Counted from the first letter of the stretch, positions 10,448 to 23,237 are shown. The stretch: 64,000 nucleotides of DNA from Cerrena zonata (GCA_038087015.1 JASBNA010000005.1:1054001-1118000), one strand, 5' to 3'. Translations and numbers: made by a program. Notes: generated by a model from the letters alone, not told the origin.

Positions 10448-12656
10448 ATGAAAGTATACAACTCTCCCTACCCTCCTGTCGAGGTTGCAAAGGAATCTGT
10501 CTTCACATTCTTATTTCAAAGCGAATTTAGCAGTCATCCTCGTGACAGGAAAGCTTTCGTGGACGGCTTGACTGGACTTTCTATTACACGGCAGCAACTG
10601 AAGGAGCTCTGCTTATCGTTCGCTCATGGTGTTCGGAATCACTTCCCTCAACTCGGGGGACTGCCTCTCAAACGGGGAGACGCTGTCTTGATTTACAGCC
10701 CGAACAGTTTGTCTTGGCCAATCATGCTTTTCGGTAGCATTGCTGCAGGACTGCTTCCCACATTGGCGAACAGTATGTATACGGCCAGGGAACTGGCGTT
10801 TCAATGGAATGACAGCGGAGCCAGTATCATGCTGGTTCATCCTTTAATACTGACTGTGGCTCTTGATGCACTCAAGACCTTGGGCTTCTCTGATGCAGAA
10901 TCTCGTCGACGCATCGTCATCGCGGATTATGGCTATGTCAAGAGGGATGGCCCTCTAGGCAAATTTATCCATCTGGACGACCTACTCAATTCTGGAAGTT
11001 GGCACGAGGAAGAGAAGTTCGCCGGTGATCTATCGTATCAGACCGCTCTCCTCTGCTACTCCTCCGGAACTACCGGTAAACCTAAGGGTGTAGAGGTTCG
11101 TGCATCAACTCGTGAAAAAGTGGACCATCATCATCAACACTGAATTCATGCGGCAGACGATGCATAACAACATCACTGGGATGATGAAAATGCTGGAACC
11201 ATTTCTTCCGAAGTCAGAAGCAGATGATTCCTGCCTCGCCGTTCTACTGTTCTTCCATGTCTATGGTACAGTTGTTTTTGAACACATATCTAATATGTTG
11301 ACAAATCTTCATCGCTACTCTTCTTCACGTAGGCGCTGTGAACATCCTCATGAACCAATTTTACCAAGGCGTGCCTGTGGTGATCATGCTCAAATTTGAT
11401 CCTATTGAATTCCTGCAGGCGATTGAGAAGTACAAGATCACAACGGTCCTCGCTGTCCCACCCATGCAATTGGTATTCGCTCGTCATCCCGGTAAGGGTT
11501 CTTCTGACTGTCAGCTTAATTATCACATGAAAATTTTCTAACTCGCCCTCGCCCTCAAGCTGTTGCAAAGTACGATCTGAAATCTTTGAAATGGATGACC
11601 TGCAGTGCAGCCCCGCTTCCTCCTTCACTGATCCACGAGGTCCGAAAAAGCCTGGCAGCTGTGGGGTCAACTCCTTATCTCACTCAAGGTAATTTGCAAA
11701 AAGCTGTCTCCGAAGGTTTTGCATCATTTCAAACCATAATCTGATCATTCTTTGATGTACAGGATTCGGATGCACCGAAGCGTCACCTGCTGTATCGCTC
11801 ACTCATTACGACGATTGTTTCCGCAAAGCAGGTTCTGTAGGAAGGCTTCTGCCTAATCTTGAAGGTCGTGTCGTCCTGGAGAATGGGGAAGATGCGCCTC
11901 AAGGTCAACCTGGAGAGCTTTGGGTACGGGGACCATCTATCATGAAGGTAATGCAATCCATTTATTAATTTTATATCGCTTTTAACTTATGGCAACTTTT
12001 ACGAACAGGGATACTGGAATAATCCAGAGTCCACTAAGAATTCGATCACTTCCGATGGCTGGTATAAAATGGGCGATATTGTCATTATGGACGAGGAAGG
12101 CTTTATCTATGTTGTGGATCGCCTGAAAGAACTCATCAAATACAAGGTATAACCCCTTTGCTCCTAACTCCAGCAGATATTTTTTCTAACTTTATGACTT
12201 CCAGGGTTTCCAAGTCCCACCAGCCGAGCTAGAGGATGTCTTGATTCAGCACCCAGAGATCGCTGATGCAGGAGTCGTAGGTATTTATTCGGAGCAGGAA
12301 GTGACAGAAGTACCTAGGTAATGCGCAATTGTACTGACACTCGTCGTAATTAAACTCACACAAATATCATATCAGAGCGTACATCGTACGAAAACCGACG
12401 AGCAAGTCTGATCCCGCCCAGGTCGCAAAAGAGATACAAAGTTGGATGGAAAGCCGTGTTGCCAAGCACAAGTATTTACGTGGCGGTATGTTTAGGTTTT
12501 GAGTTTCGATTTTTCTGCGACTAACAAGATCGTTTCGAACTCACAGGAGTTGTTGTGATCGATGCGATTCCACGCAGTGCTGCCGGGAAAATGCTACGAC
12601 GGGAACTGCGCGAAATGGCGAAGACGGAGATGCAAAAGACAAAGGCTAAGCTCTGA
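10448..12656 (+). CDS. Acyl-CoA ligase (4-coumarate-CoA-ligase-like), peroxisomal signal, copy 1
   Basis: An ANL-superfamily adenylate-forming enzyme expected to convert an acid plus ATP and CoA into an acyl-CoA. Visible motifs in order: [10 protein letters not shown] (P-loop, about 11060-11090), [15 protein letters not shown] (A5; most relatives have YG[ML]TE), [17 protein letters not shown], the hinge region [19 protein letters not shown], and the lysine motif [13 protein letters not shown]. The protein ends in KAKL, a PTS1-type tripeptide (AKL), so peroxisomal import is likely. About eight exons with 50-70 nt introns; exon 1 is 10448-11095. MKVYNSP is chosen as the start because paralogue copy 2 begins MRIYKSTFP; an ATG three codons upstream (10439) is the alternative. 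The substrate is not readable. Confidence 0.9.
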
Positions 12657-13418
12657 TGTCTGTAAGGGATGCCAGGGGCGGAAGGATTTTTCTTCTTTGG
12701 ATCTTTTGGTCGTATTGTCATATATGTATTTCTTAGAGTTGTGTCCCTATCTATCTCACCCGGGCTGTGAAAGAATCAGAACATGGGTTGGCAGTGTCCA
12801 CTACATCATATCAAACAAACTATTGTTGACGAGGCGCATCCCGTATTGCCTGAGTTGCGGATGGTCGGGGACGCAGGCAAGTGCCTTCCCAGAATTGGGG
12901 GAGCGGGGGAGGTATCAGGGGTGGGTGTATTAAATTTATAGTATCCCCACGGAACACGGTGTCATGCATTGCTACCACAAGAAACAAGGTGAATGACATA
13001 TATGACGCTATTGCAAAGTAAGCTTGGACGACGGACTCAATCGAGCAGAAACGGAACAAGGACATGCTCTGATATGAACTAATTTATGACATTAAAGTAG
13101 ACGATACGCGGGTCGATATGTACTTCCCTAAAAACTGGAGTAGAAAGGCGTGATCACATGCTTTTGTAATACTCCTGGAATCCTAGTGGCTCTGTTGGGT
13201 GCATATTCCAGTATTCTGTCTCCACAGAAATGTGTTGTAATTAGCTACAAAAAATTTAATCGCATAGTGGGTATGACTGGCTACACACCTATGGTTTTGA
13301 TATCAGTGGATAAGACCGTAGGCCATTGGTTTATAATGCTGTTGATAGTGGCACCACCACAACGGTCTGAAGAAAGCTATGGTCTCCGTATGTGCCATAG
13401 GTACGTTTCCTATTACAT
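12657..13418. other. Intergenic, no gene seen
   Basis: Lies between the ligase and the converging membrane-protein gene. The plus ORF at 13150-13422 has hydrophobic residues but no family resemblance. Confidence 0.45.
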
Positions 13419-14702
13419 ATGATCGCCATCCCTCAAACTTAGACTAGAAGGCGGAATTGAACCATCGCTAGCAGACAACGTCGATTGGAATCTACTCCTA
13501 GTTCCATTACCGGATTGCAATCCACGCCCATGGAACGTAATATTATCTTCAGAGTACCTCGATGCAGAATTCGAATTCCTTGATGCAAACCGGATGAAGG
13601 TATGTGATTCCGATTTGATGGAGTTCGGGCCTTCCATAAACCCTAGCTTTAACAATCTGAACACCCGACAAGCCATGAGGTTGTGTAACGCGACTGAAGC
13701 TAGGGCAATCACAGCACGGTAGATGGGGCTGAGGGAAGGAAGCACGAGGGCTATGACGGTGAAAAAGTGGATCCAAATTGTACACCTAAGAAATTATGTC
13801 ATCGAGACTTCTTGATAGAGATAAGTAGATTGAGCTTACAGATAATAGAGTTGCCCCGTTCGCAAGAGTAACCTTGAGACATATCCAAACGTGGTCGCAT
13901 TGATGAACACCTTCAATTCTTCCTTCCATCCACTAGCCAAATTCACAGATAACACTTTCCAAGAGATGGCCAAGAATACACTCGTATCGTACACGAGTAC
14001 AGTCAGGAAACCGGCGGCGCCGTATCCTTGAGCATGATTCCCAAGGCATACTCTGCGATACGTGCCAACGTCTTGTGCGTCCTGAAGAGAAATGGGAAGA
14101 GAATGGATGCGCAAGTCGAGAGCCACAGAAACCCGAAAACCCAAACGGCTTTGGGAGATTCCTTGAAGATAGCTCGGACTCGAAGAAGAATAGTAATGTG
14201 TTGCAGGGGGTGGCGAGTGCAGGCTAGCCAGGTGAGTGATAGTTCAAGAGCGTGGCAGTTGATAAATTCGACGGGTATGACTAATTTCGTAGGTGGTCTT
14301 TAGTAGAAATATAATATAGACGAAGATAGGACTAGGAACATACCGCAGAATACAATCAACAAGACCATGAAAGGGAAGGTTATTACTCTACATGTTTGTC
14401 AGCGGACAAGAGTGGATGAGAGGCCTGAAACCTTGACCGAGTGCGAGCCAGGACGAACCTCGACAGCAGGTATATAAAATCTGGAAACGCAAGTCGCCTT
14501 CCAACAAATAATTGGGCTTCTTCAGGAATTCCGTCGAGGAGGTCCCCAAACCCATGCCTAATTCAAGAGGGAATCTATCAATCAACATCTCGTACAATTG
14601 ACATTGAAGACCCACCATCGCGATAGCCATCCCGCAATAAGCTGCATTCTGAGACTGCGAAGCGATAGTCACTTGGGACTGATCAGATAAAGGAGAAGAC
14701 AT
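13419..14702 (-). CDS. Multi-pass membrane protein, DUF6533-like basidiomycete family
   Basis: Exons on the minus strand give FPDFIYLLSRF, ITFPFMVLLIVFCG, INCHALELSLTWLA, LLRVRAIFKESPKAVWVFGF, VLVYDTSVFLAISWKVLS and VSRLLLRTGQLYYL. After an intron (about 13789-13841) come CTIWIHFFTVIALVLPSLS and IASVAL-type ASVALHNLMACRVFRLLKLG, then a hydrophilic tail. The RVRAI, DTxVFLAISW, LLxTGQLYYL and LxNxMACRVFR blocks in this order match the abundant basidiomycete seven-helix family of unknown function (DUF6533-type). The N-terminal exon starting MSSPLSDQSQ (14702) reaches RFPLELG, but its junction to the next exon is not resolved. No ligand or partner is known. Confidence 0.7.
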
Positions 14703-15261
14703 GACTGCGTAAGGCTGGCGCTGCTCGGCCCTTGAACAGGGGTGGAAAGGAAATTTTAAACCAGGGAGCGGTGGAGTAGGCGAAGTACCCTTGATATTGA
14801 TGACCTTGATAGAAGTACTGACGTCTTGGTCTATGTAGTGGCTATTCAATTCTTTTGATGTATTAGATACGAAGGGGAACCCCACTGCCTGTAACTCCGT
14901 TAGTCCCCTAGTAAGTCAAAGATCGAACTTCAGGATGGTTATTTCGGAATTCCGTATGAAAGCGACGACAGAAGGATCTTGGATGACGTCACAGTGAACG
15001 ATATAGTATTGGAAATTACCTGTTCTTCCTCGGATTTAGAGACGACCTCTGCTGAAAAAGCATAGGCGTAGTGACAATGGGAGGCGACTTGAGAAAGCAG
15101 ACAAAAGTCCATGCGTCGATTGTTCTACTCTACATCTTGCATCATTAGTAATTACAGACTCACAGAGATTAAGACAGATGAATAGACAAAGCAGTTGGAA
15201 CACAATAGGGCAGCAGCTAGACATGTGACGATGAAGAAACCATAGTACAGAAAGAACGGTA
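14703..15261. other. Intergenic, no gene seen
   Basis: Between two minus-strand genes. The ORF at 15036-15287 overlaps the last cornichon exon in another frame and is not real. Confidence 0.5.
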
Positions 15262-16019
15262 TCATGGGGTGTCTGAGACCAAAGCAACGATCATGCTACA
15301 AAGGAGAAGTGGTCAGCGAACAAATATAAAGTTTTCATTTGGATGGTTTACCTGTAGAGATAGAAGAAGAAACTTAGAAGGTAGAACCCAAGCTTGATGA
15401 AGATCTCCTTTTTGTGTGGTTCAAGAGTGCGGAAGATTTCTGTTGCGTCGTATACATGATTCTGTTTCATGATCCTGAAGTGTAGACCCGATTAGTCCAT
15501 GAAACACATGCGATAATAGTCTCCTAAATTTGACGTACTTCCTGACATTGAAAGCAAGTAACGGTGCGTTTAGTAAGAACGCAATCCACTGGCCGGATAG
15601 GAGGAATAGAACAGTGAGGAACCCGTGCGCCGCATGTTCTGGTATAACAAACTGAAGTATACCATATCACAGGTTAGCTCTAATCCTTTCATGAAACAGA
15701 CATATCACGCACTTGATTCAGTTTGTTACACAGATCTACCGGGTTAATGTAATCCGACTCCAAGTCCGAGAACATGATCATCTAGTAAGTCATTCGGTAG
15801 ACAGATTCCATGGGTGCGATGACAATTCATGATGTCAGATGGGGTACGAACATCAAAGAACGAGTGTGCGTACAAAGAACACTGCTGCGAACAGCAGAGC
15901 AGCAGCCATAAGCACCGAGAACAAATATAACCATCCTAGTACGAATGAATTCAATTGTCCAATGTCAATGACCTGAACTCAATCAGCTCTTGCTTTATGA
16001 GCTCACCTACGTATGCCAT
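15262..16019 (-). CDS. Cornichon family cargo receptor, paralogue 1
   Basis: Cornichon/ERV14 proteins load membrane cargo into COPII vesicles at the ER. Exon order on the minus strand: MAYVG (ATG at 16019), [19 protein letters not shown] (first helix), [20 protein letters not shown] (the conserved cytosolic motif), [20 protein letters not shown] (second helix), [37 protein letters not shown] (third helix) and [10 protein letters not shown] with stop at 15262. All key blocks (DLExDYINPx[17 protein letters not shown], [18 protein letters not shown]) are intact, and intron positions match the second copy at 22278-23237. Full length, no defect seen. Confidence 0.92.
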
Positions 16020-16538
16020 GTTTAAATGTGGCGGTCAAACAGGTAAGGCCTACTGGGGGATGTATGTCTGGTGCAAAGCTCGTAACAGGGACTTGGAGGT
16101 GGGAGTTGGGTGGAAGCCAAGCTTGCTGGCTGAAGACGCCGGCGCAGCGCTTTCGCTTGATCATGATCGAGGAATCAACTGACAAACCTCCTGCGACTTG
16201 GAACTCTGGTCCGAATTCTCTTAACACACCCTAAGACGAACTTCAAAACAGACCATCATCTATCGTTGTGCTCTCATCGCCCACTACCCTTGCAAAATGC
16301 ACTGGATTCAGCGGAATAGGAAATGCATTATCGTGTTCTGGATCCCCCCAAAGTCTCAACTCTGCCTAGCGGTGACTTGGATGCTGCTGGTCAATACCGC
16401 AAGTACGGAAGGAAATCATATTGCCTTCCGCTTCCGAGAGCCTCCGTCTCAAATTTTGCATCCGTCCATAAAATGGTCACTCCTCTAGATCGAATCTTTC
16501 ATCATCCATCTCAACTCTCTCCTCATCAGCTGGCAGAT
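16020..16538. other. Divergent promoter region, cornichon 1 / MYND 1
   Basis: Holds the upstream regions of two divergent genes. Several short ORFs overlap here in all frames, none with a domain. Confidence 0.45.
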
Positions 16539-17934
16539 ATGAACGACGACGCATACAAGATACATCTTCCCTTAGAGACATTGAACAAATGTAGTTTCTG
16601 TAACAAAGATCCTGTGGAAAAGAAGTTGTGCTCCGCTTGCGGAGAGGTATGCTCTTTAACTTCCCAACGTTATAGATGATTCTGACCCAACCTATTTGTC
16701 ACCTTAGCGTTTATATTGTTCACAGGAGTGTAATATAGCAGATTGGAAACAGCACAAAGTCAACTGTGGTTCGTCTCAGTGCTGTATAATGTTTCCAAAA
16801 TCGACTCAATGTTTCCCACAATAGGCCAAACAGACAGGATAGACCTTGCGCAGTTCTATCCATTCTTGTCATGGATGTGCGCGTCTTCGTATATTAATCC
16901 TTCGAGACCTTTACACCCAGCCTTGACATGGAAAATAATGAACAACGTTAATCCCGATACACCTCCAGTCCAACTACCCGACGGCTCATACGCTAAACTA
17001 GTGATGCTTGACGATACACATGCCCCAGATCCCAAACTCGCAGCTGACCCAACCAACTGGTGCCCCCAAGCAGAAAGTCAAGACATCGCGAGAAAACTGT
17101 CTCGAAGGTTGTTATACAGCGGAAACTTGCTTCCTATCATAACTGCAGTTGCAACCTCCATCTTTGTCGAGATGTATACGACTACATCAGGATCAGATCC
17201 GTCTTTGGGATACAGAAAACGGCTTCAATACGGCTCATCGCCTATCAGTGACTTCGGTATCGCGATGGGATCCGTAAAAGTCACTCCTCAAGATCGTTTG
17301 GCTTTTCTTAGAAAGTCTAATGGGACCATCTCTTATGAACAAGATCAGATAATCACTACTGGATATACTTCACTACCGCTCGAGGGAAGAAATCACTCTT
17401 GACTGTGGCTTGTTCCATCACAACATGTGTGAGGTCGTCGACACTGATCCCTATGTGGATCATTCTATGCCTACTCATCCCGACTACGATGTACGAGTTG
17501 GATGGGCTCCGTCACACATCTCGGGACCATTCATCGCGAAGAGGACGCCTGCTCTATACAAAGAACGAAAACGGCTCTCTATGCTCCGAAATCCTGGTCT
17601 ACAGAACGCTGCTGGGATCTTTGCAAGGGCGTACATTGACCCAAGTGACGATGGGTGGGACATCAGCGAAGCTGAGCTTAAACCTTTTCATGATTACATG
17701 GAAGCACTCGCTGGGAAACCATTGAGCCGGATCGACAAATTTATCTTCAAACGTTTCACCCCTATTCACTGCTTTTCCATGCACTACGTCCTCTCTCGTC
17801 AGGTGTGGAAGAATTTCCCGAAGGAGCCGCAGTTAGGTATTCAAGAGGATCCTGGTGATGATGCTAATGACCGGGACGAGAAGTATAAACGATGGAGGAA
17901 GGAACAGAGGGAGATAAAGAAGGGTTCCCTTTAA
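16539..17934 (+). pseudogene. MYND-type zinc-finger protein, copy 1, two frameshifts
   Basis: Exon 1 (16539-16647) and exon 2 give the MYND finger: CSFCNKDPVEKKLCSACGE then RLYCSQECNIADWKQHKVNC. A conserved region follows: GQTDRIDLAQFYPFLSWM, VEMYTTTSG, RKRLSMLRNPGLQNA, HCFSMHYVLSRQVWKNFPKE. MYND fingers bind proline-rich peptides; the function of the C-terminal domain is unknown. Relative to copies 2 and 3 the reading frame is lost twice, near 17345 and near 17386, each fitting a 1-nt deletion in the block that reads DDHYW.YFTTAKGEE in the copies. No GT-AG intron can bypass either site. Either this is a decaying copy or the assembly has two base errors. Confidence 0.75.
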
Positions 17935-18166
17935 AAGCCGAGGGACTTCCAAGTATCTAATTGTACGACTTGACCCTTTTTACGTTTTCATTTCCAACTT
18001 GCAGGCTACAGTATAATAGTAGTGTAACCAGTTGTCTTTCGCGCCCAGAGCCCCTGTCTCAATTCGTGTATATGTGCGTCATACGTCTATAATAGAACCA
18101 TTTCAACCTTTGTTTACAACGGCCATCTTCCCAAAGAGCTTGTTCCTACGCTTCCTACTGACAAAC

Positions 18167-19588
18167 ATGTGTCACGACGTAGACAAGGTTTACTTGCCCA
18201 TGGAATCTTTGGGTAAATGTCATGTATGTAAGGAGAGGCCTGGAGACAAGTTGTGTTCGGCATGTGGAGAGGTATGTTCTCCTTATTATATGTATTATCC
18301 CTGCACTGAATCACGCGAAACTTATATCCGCTAGCGTTCATACTGCTCAGCAGAATGCCAGAAGGTAGACTGGAAACAGCATAAAGCTGAGTGTGGTACG
18401 TCTTTAACTAAATACTGCATACACGTTTCACTGAATCGCTGCATCCATATCTCAATAGGCCAGACTGATCGAATCAGTCTGGAACAATTCTATCCGTTCT
18501 TATCTTGGATGTACGCGTCCTCACACTATATGATGCCTATCAAACCTCCTCATCCAGCTTTTACGTCTACAATTGTGAACAACGCTAACCCTGATGTGCC
18601 CGCAATCGAGTTTCCAGATGGATGGTGCGCTCGATTGCTCATGCTTGACGACACACGACCTATGGACCCGATAACACAACCTGATCCTACGACATGGTTC
18701 CCGCTCGCTCAGAGTGCAAAGGTCGCGAGTAAACTATTTCGAAGGATCGTATACAGTGGCTACTTGCTTCCTATCCTCACTTCAGTTGCAACCGCCATTC
18801 TTACAGAGATGTACACGACGACGTCGGGTGTTGATGCACCAGACGATAGGCGAATAAGGCTCAGGTATCGATCGATGCCAATCAGCGACTTTGGGATCGC
18901 AGCTGGGTCCGTCAGAGTCACTTCTCAAGACCGTTTAGCATTTATGAAGAAGTCAGATGGAAGAATTACTCGAGGACAAGACCCGGACGACCACTATTGG
19001 CTGTACTTTACCACTGCTAAAGGAGAAGAAGTTATTCTCGAATGCGGCATGTTCCCTTTTAACATGTGCGAAGTTGTCGATACGGATCCCTATGTCCCTC
19101 TTTCTATGCCAACCTATCCCCAATCGGACGTGAGAATAGGATTTGCTCCCTCATTCCTGATCGAACGCGTCATACGGAAGAATACACCGACCTTGCACAC
19201 CGAACGAAAACGACTCTCCATGCTTCGAAATCCCGGTTTGCAAAACGCCGTCAAGGCATTTGCACAAGCGTACCGTGACCAAGGTGATAGCGGAATCCCT
19301 CTCAGCGATGCCAATACCAAGCCTTTCTACGACTATATGGAAGCCATTTCTGGGAGATCATTGAATAGCGTCGAAAAGTCAGTATATAGAAGGCTGACTC
19401 CTGTGCATTGCTTTTCCATGCACTATATTCTCTGTCACCAGGAGTGGAGAAATTTTCCGAAGGAACCACAGCTGGGTATAGAAGGGGATCCAGGCGAACT
19501 GGACTATTTTGATGATGCCGAAGCGTGGAATAAACAGCATAAGAAATGGAAGAAGATACAGAAGGATGCAAAGAAAGATTCTGGTTAA
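18167..19588 (+). CDS. MYND-type zinc-finger protein, copy 2 (intact)
   Basis: Exon 1 starts MCHDVDKVYLPMESLGKC at 18167 and carries CHVCKERPGDKLCSACGE. Exon 2 begins CGTTC and supplies RSYCSAECQKVDWKQHKAEC, completing the C6HC MYND set. The long third exon (about 18461-19588) begins GQTDRISLEQFYPFLSWMYA and contains ISDFGIAAGSVRVTSQDRLA, DDHYWLYFTTAKGEE and HCFSMHYILCHQEWRNFPKE, ending in a basic KKWKKIQKDAKKDSG. It is the only copy of the three that reads through completely. The ~340-residue C-terminal domain is shared by all three copies, but I do not recognise it as a named catalytic domain. It lies in tandem with copy 1, 232 bp downstream. Confidence 0.85.
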
Positions 19589-20436
19589 ATACTGATGATT
19601 CCCTTCAGTCACGTGTAATCGTCGATATCTCTGTAGCTTCGTAGTGTAAGACTATATCATTTGTACTTTAAGAAATAGTACTGTACTAATATTGACGGAG
19701 AAATCTTTTGGGGGTCCCACAAGCATCCGACCAGAAGTGGAAACGCTCTCAACGGCGATGCCAAATAATAGCAAATATGTCATAGGTCTTGGCAGACGCC
19801 GGCCTAGGCTCTATCATGTACTAGTAGTAAGTTCAACAACATGCTGCATGAGCATAAGTTTTCTAGCAGGTCGCAATCAAACTCATTACACAACATCTAC
19901 TGCTCCTTTCACTAAACGAACTCCAGCAGAGGCACCTGTCTGACATCTCAAATCCCGAATAATGCTGCGTTTGATCTGTCAGGTTCCACTATCAGACCCA
20001 GAGAAAACCTGCATTACCAAGAGGTTTCAGGACCAGTAAGTCTCTAAAAATGATTTTACTATCGTTAACAAAGGTATATTACCTCCAGAGAATGTAGTAG
20101 GTTTCTCTCTTATCTGGGGCACACCTACTACTAATAGGCCGAACTTCGCGGGGCATTGACTCGGTCCGTACTGTGTATAGTTTGCCCTGCATCTTGCACA
20201 GTGATTGGTCTCAAAGAGGGGATACTAGCTTGCCTTTTCTTCTCTTTGTATACAGCGTCTTTCGACAGAGCTCTGGGTTTCATGAAAACAACGAGGATGG
20301 TCTGTCAACTATGGCTAGAGGCTGTGGGTTGCAGCGTCCGCCTCTCCTGCTACCTCTGCCCTACCCAGTATACTACCCAACACCTTTCACGCCCTACCCA
20401 ATACTTGTACTCAACCTCGGAACCTATCGAATTAAC
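19589..20436. other. Intergenic, no gene seen
   Basis: Contains only short ORFs without domains (for example 19692-19943) and the upstream region of the next gene. An in-frame upstream extension of that gene from 20173 is possible but has no support from its paralogue. Confidence 0.45.
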
Positions 20437-20983
20437 ATGGACGGACTTTCAGCGGCTGTCAATGTCGGCTCTGCAATAGACCTCTCCGTAAAGGGTCTCG
20501 CCTACCTGGCGAAATACTATTCCGACGTCAAGACGGCTGAAGCTAGCTTGCACGAGTTCAAAGAGTGTCTTCATCAGGAGCTCCAAGCTCTCAAACAACT
20601 GAAGACACTCTACGAACGTTTGAAGGGGCAGGAAGATTTAACGCCACATAGCGTAGAATGCTTGCACTCGTTGGAACATCTGTTCCAGGAGGACTCAAAT
20701 CATCCTGAGTCTCAAGTGCTTCTACAAGGAGCTTCGAGAGTTGGTGGAGTGGTTGAACAAGCAGTCTTTGAAGAAGAAACGATACTCCGTCTTGGGACAC
20801 ATTAACTTCCTTCGAGGCCGGAAGGGCAGCGGACATGGCCTGAATACCACAGAGGGTGGTATGGGCTTGTCACAGAAGTTGAAGTGGCCGATGAAAGGGA
20901 AGAAAAAAATACAAAAGATCATGCCTCAGCTCAAATGGCATAAGGACCAGCTTATGTTTGCATTGCAGCTCACTCAGACGTAG
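20437..20983 (+). pseudogene. Helical domain resembling fungal STAND/NLR N-terminus, copy 1, frameshifted
   Basis: The first part reads MDGLSAAVNVGSAIDLSVKG and KYYSDVKTAEASLHEFKECL. After a frame change around 20690-20720 it reads KCFYKELRELVEWLNKQ, LKWPMKGKKKIQKIMPQLKW and HKDQLMFALQLTQT. The pattern (short amphipathic helices, then LKWP, then a K-rich helix ending in LMFAL-L) resembles the N-terminal helical domain placed before NACHT/NB-ARC modules in fungal STAND proteins. Here no ATPase follows. The copy at 59520-60202 is open through the same site, which is why a 1-nt frameshift is called. No intron of the right length was found. Family assignment is by resemblance only. Confidence 0.55.
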
Positions 20984-22277
20984 GTCTTGATGTTGTTTTC
21001 AAAAGTGGAATAACATAGGCTCATCTGGTTCCATCTCTAGCCATATTGGCATCGATAGTGTCGAGAGAGATTCCAAACGACCGATCCTTGCCCCGAACCG
21101 TGTGCATCTTGTCTGGGGCGGTGCCAGCATTGCCATTCACCCTTTTTTTTTTTCGAAGCAGACCTTCCCAATTGGTTGAAACACGCAGTCTCAGAATCGA
21201 AAGTAGGTTCGTGATCGCAGGAAGTTATTCTCGCTGTACTGCCACTATACCAATACTGCCGAGAGAGTCGGAGGCCTCATAGATTACCGTACCCGCGCTT
21301 CCGAGTCTCTGTCTATTTTTCCTTACCCACCCATGCACAACCCCACGTCCATTTACGTCGTAGTTTCGTTTTCATCCAGTCTTAGCTTTGAATCAGTAGC
21401 AGCAAACATATTCTCTATGTAATCACTTTCAAATCAGTGTACCGTACATTAGAGCGCAATGCTAGTGACTTCTGTGCCGATGACTTCCACTACATAGAGG
21501 TACTGTAGTTGGAAAAGATATCACGAGTGAGAGTCGAGTCTGCTCGGCGGATCGCGACCGTTCCTTGCCCGTGTCCTCGGTTTCCGTTGAGGCAGTCCAA
21601 ACAACCTTCCGCATAAACAGCCATAGGAGAAACCGAGAGGCGACACTGAGTCGTCTGAGTTCTTACGCTGATGTGAATCGAGATTGAGAGCAGTCGGGTT
21701 GGACACTCAAGGACTCACACATGTACCAAGAAATAACAAACTGACATTGTCGGATACTAACGTATAAAAGGACGGCAACACTTAAAACTAGGATCAGTCA
21801 AATGCTCACCTCTTACACTCACATACTTATGCCACAGACCTCGGATGTTTTTCAAAAATATTCTGAGAGAGCAAAGAAACGGGGTCGTAAAAATACGTGA
21901 AAGATCTTAAAACAAAAAAAAACATAAAAGGACGAAGGTTGTGCTAAAAACAAAAGTCACATGCCCAGATGAAAGAGAAAAACAGGAATAGAATCGAAAG
22001 AGGAGGATGTGTATGGAATTGAAATAGAACAACAAAATGTATATGACAATCCCTGTCCCCTCTTTCATGCCCGAGCCAGACTTTTTCTAGAATCTAACCT
22101 TCCCTGCTTCCAAAACGCTCCCAATGCACCCTCTGTTTCCAATCCGAATAAATCATCCAAACACCTCCTTGTTCCCTCCTCCCTTCTTTTCATCCCAGTA
22201 CATGCCTCGCTGAGGCAAGATAGCGTGAGGGGGAGGATTTTCGGAGGGATAGATGGATAGTTGGAGGAATTGTTGGT
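20984..22277. other. Long intergenic stretch, no gene seen
   Basis: Nearly 1.3 kb without a supported gene; includes poly-T and poly-A runs (about 21145 and 21912). No tRNA or repeat was recognised. It would hold 3' ends of the helical-domain gene and ERV14. Confidence 0.45.
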
Positions 22278-23237
22278 TTACTCCGAGTCTGCGATGAGAG
22301 CGACGATCATTCTTACCGAGAATAAAACAAGTCAGTGGATGTGAATGTGATATAAGTGGGAAGAGAGAGACGTACCGGTATAGATAGTAAAAGAAACTAA
22401 GCAAATAGAATCCGAGCTTGATGAAACTCTCCTTCTTGTGGGCAGGTAACGTCCGGAAGATCTCTGTTGCGTCGTACATATGATTCCCACCTCGAATCCT
22501 GTACCAAATGTTCAGTCAGCATTCGAGTATCGGGTATTGAGAGCATCGAATTTGGATGGGATAGAATGAGGAGGCAAAGGGATGGTGTATAATGACAGAA
22601 TAACAGAACGATGGGAGATGGGGGTGGCATATGAATAGACTCGGAAAGATGATGGAGATGGTGCGATCGAAGAAACGGTCATTAACGGAGGTTAGAAATT
22701 ACGCACTTGTTGATATTGAACGCCAACAAGGGTGCATTCAGTATGAACGCTATCCACTGGCCAGATAATAGGAACAAGGTTGCGAGGAAGGCGTGGGCTG
22801 CGTGTTCTGGAAGGACAAACTACAGAAAAGGTAAGCAAAGGTCAGTATTCCTGCATCTCCATAATGTGTATCGTAATCATGCGACCATGGTACGACAGTA
22901 GTTTCGGAAAGAGGGTTGAGAGGAAGGAAGAGACTGACTTGGTTGAGTTTATTACACAGGTCTATCGGGTTGATATAGTCGCATTCCAAATCCGAGAACA
23001 TGATGATCTAAACCCACATCCCAAACATTAATTTCACCTCCATCAGCACAACGCGCGGAAAAGGTACATACGAAGAACACCATCGTAAACAGCAAACCCG
23101 CAGCCATAAGTACCGAAAAGAGGAACAACCATCCTAGAAACACCAGTCAGCTTCTTTTCCCAAACCCAAACCAAACTCTCCGCATTGAAAGAGAAGCGAG
23201 AAAGCCACGTAGATGAGAACGAACCTGCACCACCCAT
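22278..23237 (-). CDS. ERV14: Cornichon/ERV14 COPII cargo receptor, paralogue 2
   Basis: Exons on the minus strand: MGGAG (ATG 23237), [20 protein letters not shown] (helix 1), [39 protein letters not shown] (helix 2), INKCVI-type [40 protein letters not shown] (helix 3), and [10 protein letters not shown] with stop at 22278. This is the normal ~138-residue cornichon layout. It differs from the 15262-16019 copy mainly at both ends and in the KIRGGN versus KIMKQN loop; GGN is closer to other fungal ERV14 proteins, so this is probably the ancestral copy. Its role is ER export of transmembrane cargo. Confidence 0.93.

Noticed and set aside
17340..17410. An intron in MYND copy 1 explaining the frame changes
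   Set aside because: No GT-AG pair of suitable length removes the block, and the block is coding in both other copies.
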